From Fodinibacter sp038258215 (GTDB taxonomy: Bacteria > Actinomycetota > Actinomycetes > Actinomycetales > Dermatophilaceae), in assembly GCA_038258215.1 (NCBI GenBank), contig JBBSQC010000056.1:1-23911 (forward strand): a stretch of DNA of 23,911 bases, in the 5' to 3' direction. The notes below the pieces were generated by a model. That model had not been told where the DNA came from, did no database searches, and saw only the letters and a program-made list of their open reading frames with translations. Below, one piece after another: positions 23,210-23,911 of the stretch (position 1 is its first letter; every line of letters starts with the position of its first letter). A program made the position numbers and the translations under genes.

Positions 23210-23592
23210 TGTGACTCCAAGAAGGCCCGACCGACGACGTCCAGACGGTCGTCGGGGCCGAGAAGACCGAGGACGGGGACGGGCGCGACGACTCGAACCT
23301 CGACGACCCGAACACCCGACACGGTGCTCTCCCGGGCGGACACCGTTCGGGCGTAACGCGGCGAGAGCGAGGCGCTGATCAGCTCCTGGGTGCGTGCGAC
23401 GCCCTGTCCGGGTACGGCATCGGCACGCGCGCCGTACCTCGCACCCTCGGCGGCGCAGGAGATCAGGGTGTTTCGGGTGTGCAGGGCCAGTCCGAGCTGG
23501 AAGACGGCCAGGAAGAGGACGAGCACCAGCGAGGAGACCATCGCGAAGTCTGCGGTGGCTGCCCCCCGCTCGGGTCTCGTCCGGTCGCGCAC
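23206..23592 (-). CDS. TadE-like minor pilin (first)
   Basis: The product is 128 residues: a basic start, the prepilin motif PERGAATADFAMV, a membrane helix (about 16-38), then NTLISCAAEGARYGARAD, which is characteristic of TadE-family pseudopilins, and a short beta-rich domain. The residue five after the Gly is Asp rather than the usual Glu. The start at 23592 reads GTG. The stop overlaps the start of the next TadE-like gene. It is a minor component of the Tad/Flp pilus, processed by a TadV-type peptidase in characterised systems. Confidence 0.85.
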   Translation of the reverse strand: MRDRTRPERGAATADFAMVSSLVLVLFLAVFQLGLALHTRNTLISCAAEGARYGARADAVPGQGVARTQELISASLSPRYARTVSARESTVSGVRVVEVRVVAPVPVLGLLGPDDRLDVVGRAFLESQ

Positions 23593-23599
23593 CGGTCGG

Positions 23600-23809
23600 T
23601 CAGGCCTTCACGGACGAGAGGGCACTCTGGAAGAGCGACACCAGCTGCTCCTTCGCCACGACCCACAGGGCCGTGACGAGCCCAGCGGTCATCAGCGTGA
23701 TGAGCACCCAGCCGGGCACGTCCCCCCGCTCGGCTCGGCGCACCCCCCGGTCGAGGAGGCGGAGGGCCGCGAGCTGGGCTCGAGTCGTGAGTCGTCGGGT
23801 CAGCAACAT
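23600..23809 (-). CDS. Small Flp/pilin-like membrane protein
   Basis: The product is 69 residues. A basic, helical N-terminus of about 28 residues is followed by the Gly of ERGDVPGW, one membrane helix (VLITLMTAGLVTALWVVA) and a short helical tail. Size, layout and position between the TadC-like and TadE-like genes fit the major Flp pilin or a DUF4244-like relative. ATG 23809 is preceded by AAAGGA. The usual Glu at +5 is not present in its normal place, so it is less certain that this is the structural pilin itself. Confidence 0.7.
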   Translation of the reverse strand: MLLTRRLTTRAQLAALRLLDRGVRRAERGDVPGWVLITLMTAGLVTALWVVAKEQLVSLFQSALSSVKA

Positions 23810-23829
23810 GTCATGTCCTTTCGTACGGG

Positions 23830-23911
23830 TCAGAGGGTGAAGCGGAAGAAGGTGATGCTGGGAAAGATCGCGAACAGCACGGCGACGGGAAGGATGATGA
23901 AGACGACGGGG
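23830..23911 (-). CDS. C-terminal end of a TadC-like (T2SSF) membrane protein, partial
   Basis: The minus strand reads 26 residues to TGA at 23832-23830: a hydrophobic helix PVVFIILPVAVLFAIFPSI then TFFRFTL. This resembles the last membrane helix and short tail of TadB/TadC-type (type II secretion F) proteins, which normally precede the pilin gene in actinobacterial tad clusters. The rest lies beyond the window, so identity is inferred mostly from position. Confidence 0.55.
   Translation of the reverse strand, partial: PVVFIILPVAVLFAIFPSITFFRFTL

Overview
The window is chromosomal DNA of a high-GC actinobacterium. Base composition is very GC-rich, GTG starts are frequent, and the gene order prfB-ftsE-ftsX-M23 peptidase-smpB is typical of Actinomycetota. 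The style of the sequence, including recurrent GGTATGCC/GGCATACC words and Tad pilus genes, suggests Micrococcales, perhaps the Intrasporangiaceae. The family-level placement is inference only.

Layout. (1) Positions 78-7428, minus strand: a housekeeping block read as prfB (release factor 2), a small TY-Chap-like protein, ftsE, ftsX, a coiled-coil M23 murein hydrolase, smpB and a DUF2207 membrane protein. FtsEX would gate the M23 hydrolase at the septum or wall, while RF2 and SmpB serve translation termination and ribosome rescue. (2) 7511-8212, minus: a phage-type N-acetylmuramoyl-L-alanine amidase without a signal peptide, followed by a strong GC hairpin. (3) 8448-13367, plus: four genes joined by 4-base stop/start overlaps, encoding a cytosolic subtilisin-like S8 protease, an ECF-type sigma factor, a small anti-sigma-like protein and a TPR-like/CHAT caspase-fold protease. 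This is the most interesting part of the window. It resembles in composition, without CRISPR, the TPR-CHAT/Csx30/RpoE module of type III-E CRISPR systems, in which a protease releases a sigma factor from its partner.

(4) 13442-21477, minus: a sugar-utilisation operon read as LacI regulator, lipoprotein binding protein, two ABC permeases, a Tat-exported PF10091/GH144-like glucanase and a cytosolic GH3 beta-glucosidase. A perfect 18-bp LacI-type operator lies upstream of lacI. The combination points to beta-glucan use, possibly beta-1,2-glucan and sophoro-oligosaccharides: outside cleavage, import, then hydrolysis to glucose. No ATPase gene is present, so a shared MsiK-type ATPase elsewhere is likely. 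(5) 21646-22251, plus: remnants of a DrrA/DrrB-type ABC exporter, with a frameshift in the ATPase tail and a deletion joining it to the permease C-terminus. It ends in a 58-bp imperfect palindrome. (6) 22287-23911, minus: the end of a Tad/Flp pilus cluster, comprising a TadC-like tail (cut by the window edge), a small pilin-like protein, two TadE-like proteins and a TadG-like protein.

No tRNA, rRNA, CRISPR array or intact insertion sequence was recognised. No gene-free stretch exceeds about 300 bases except the pseudogene region 21397-22286, which is described below.
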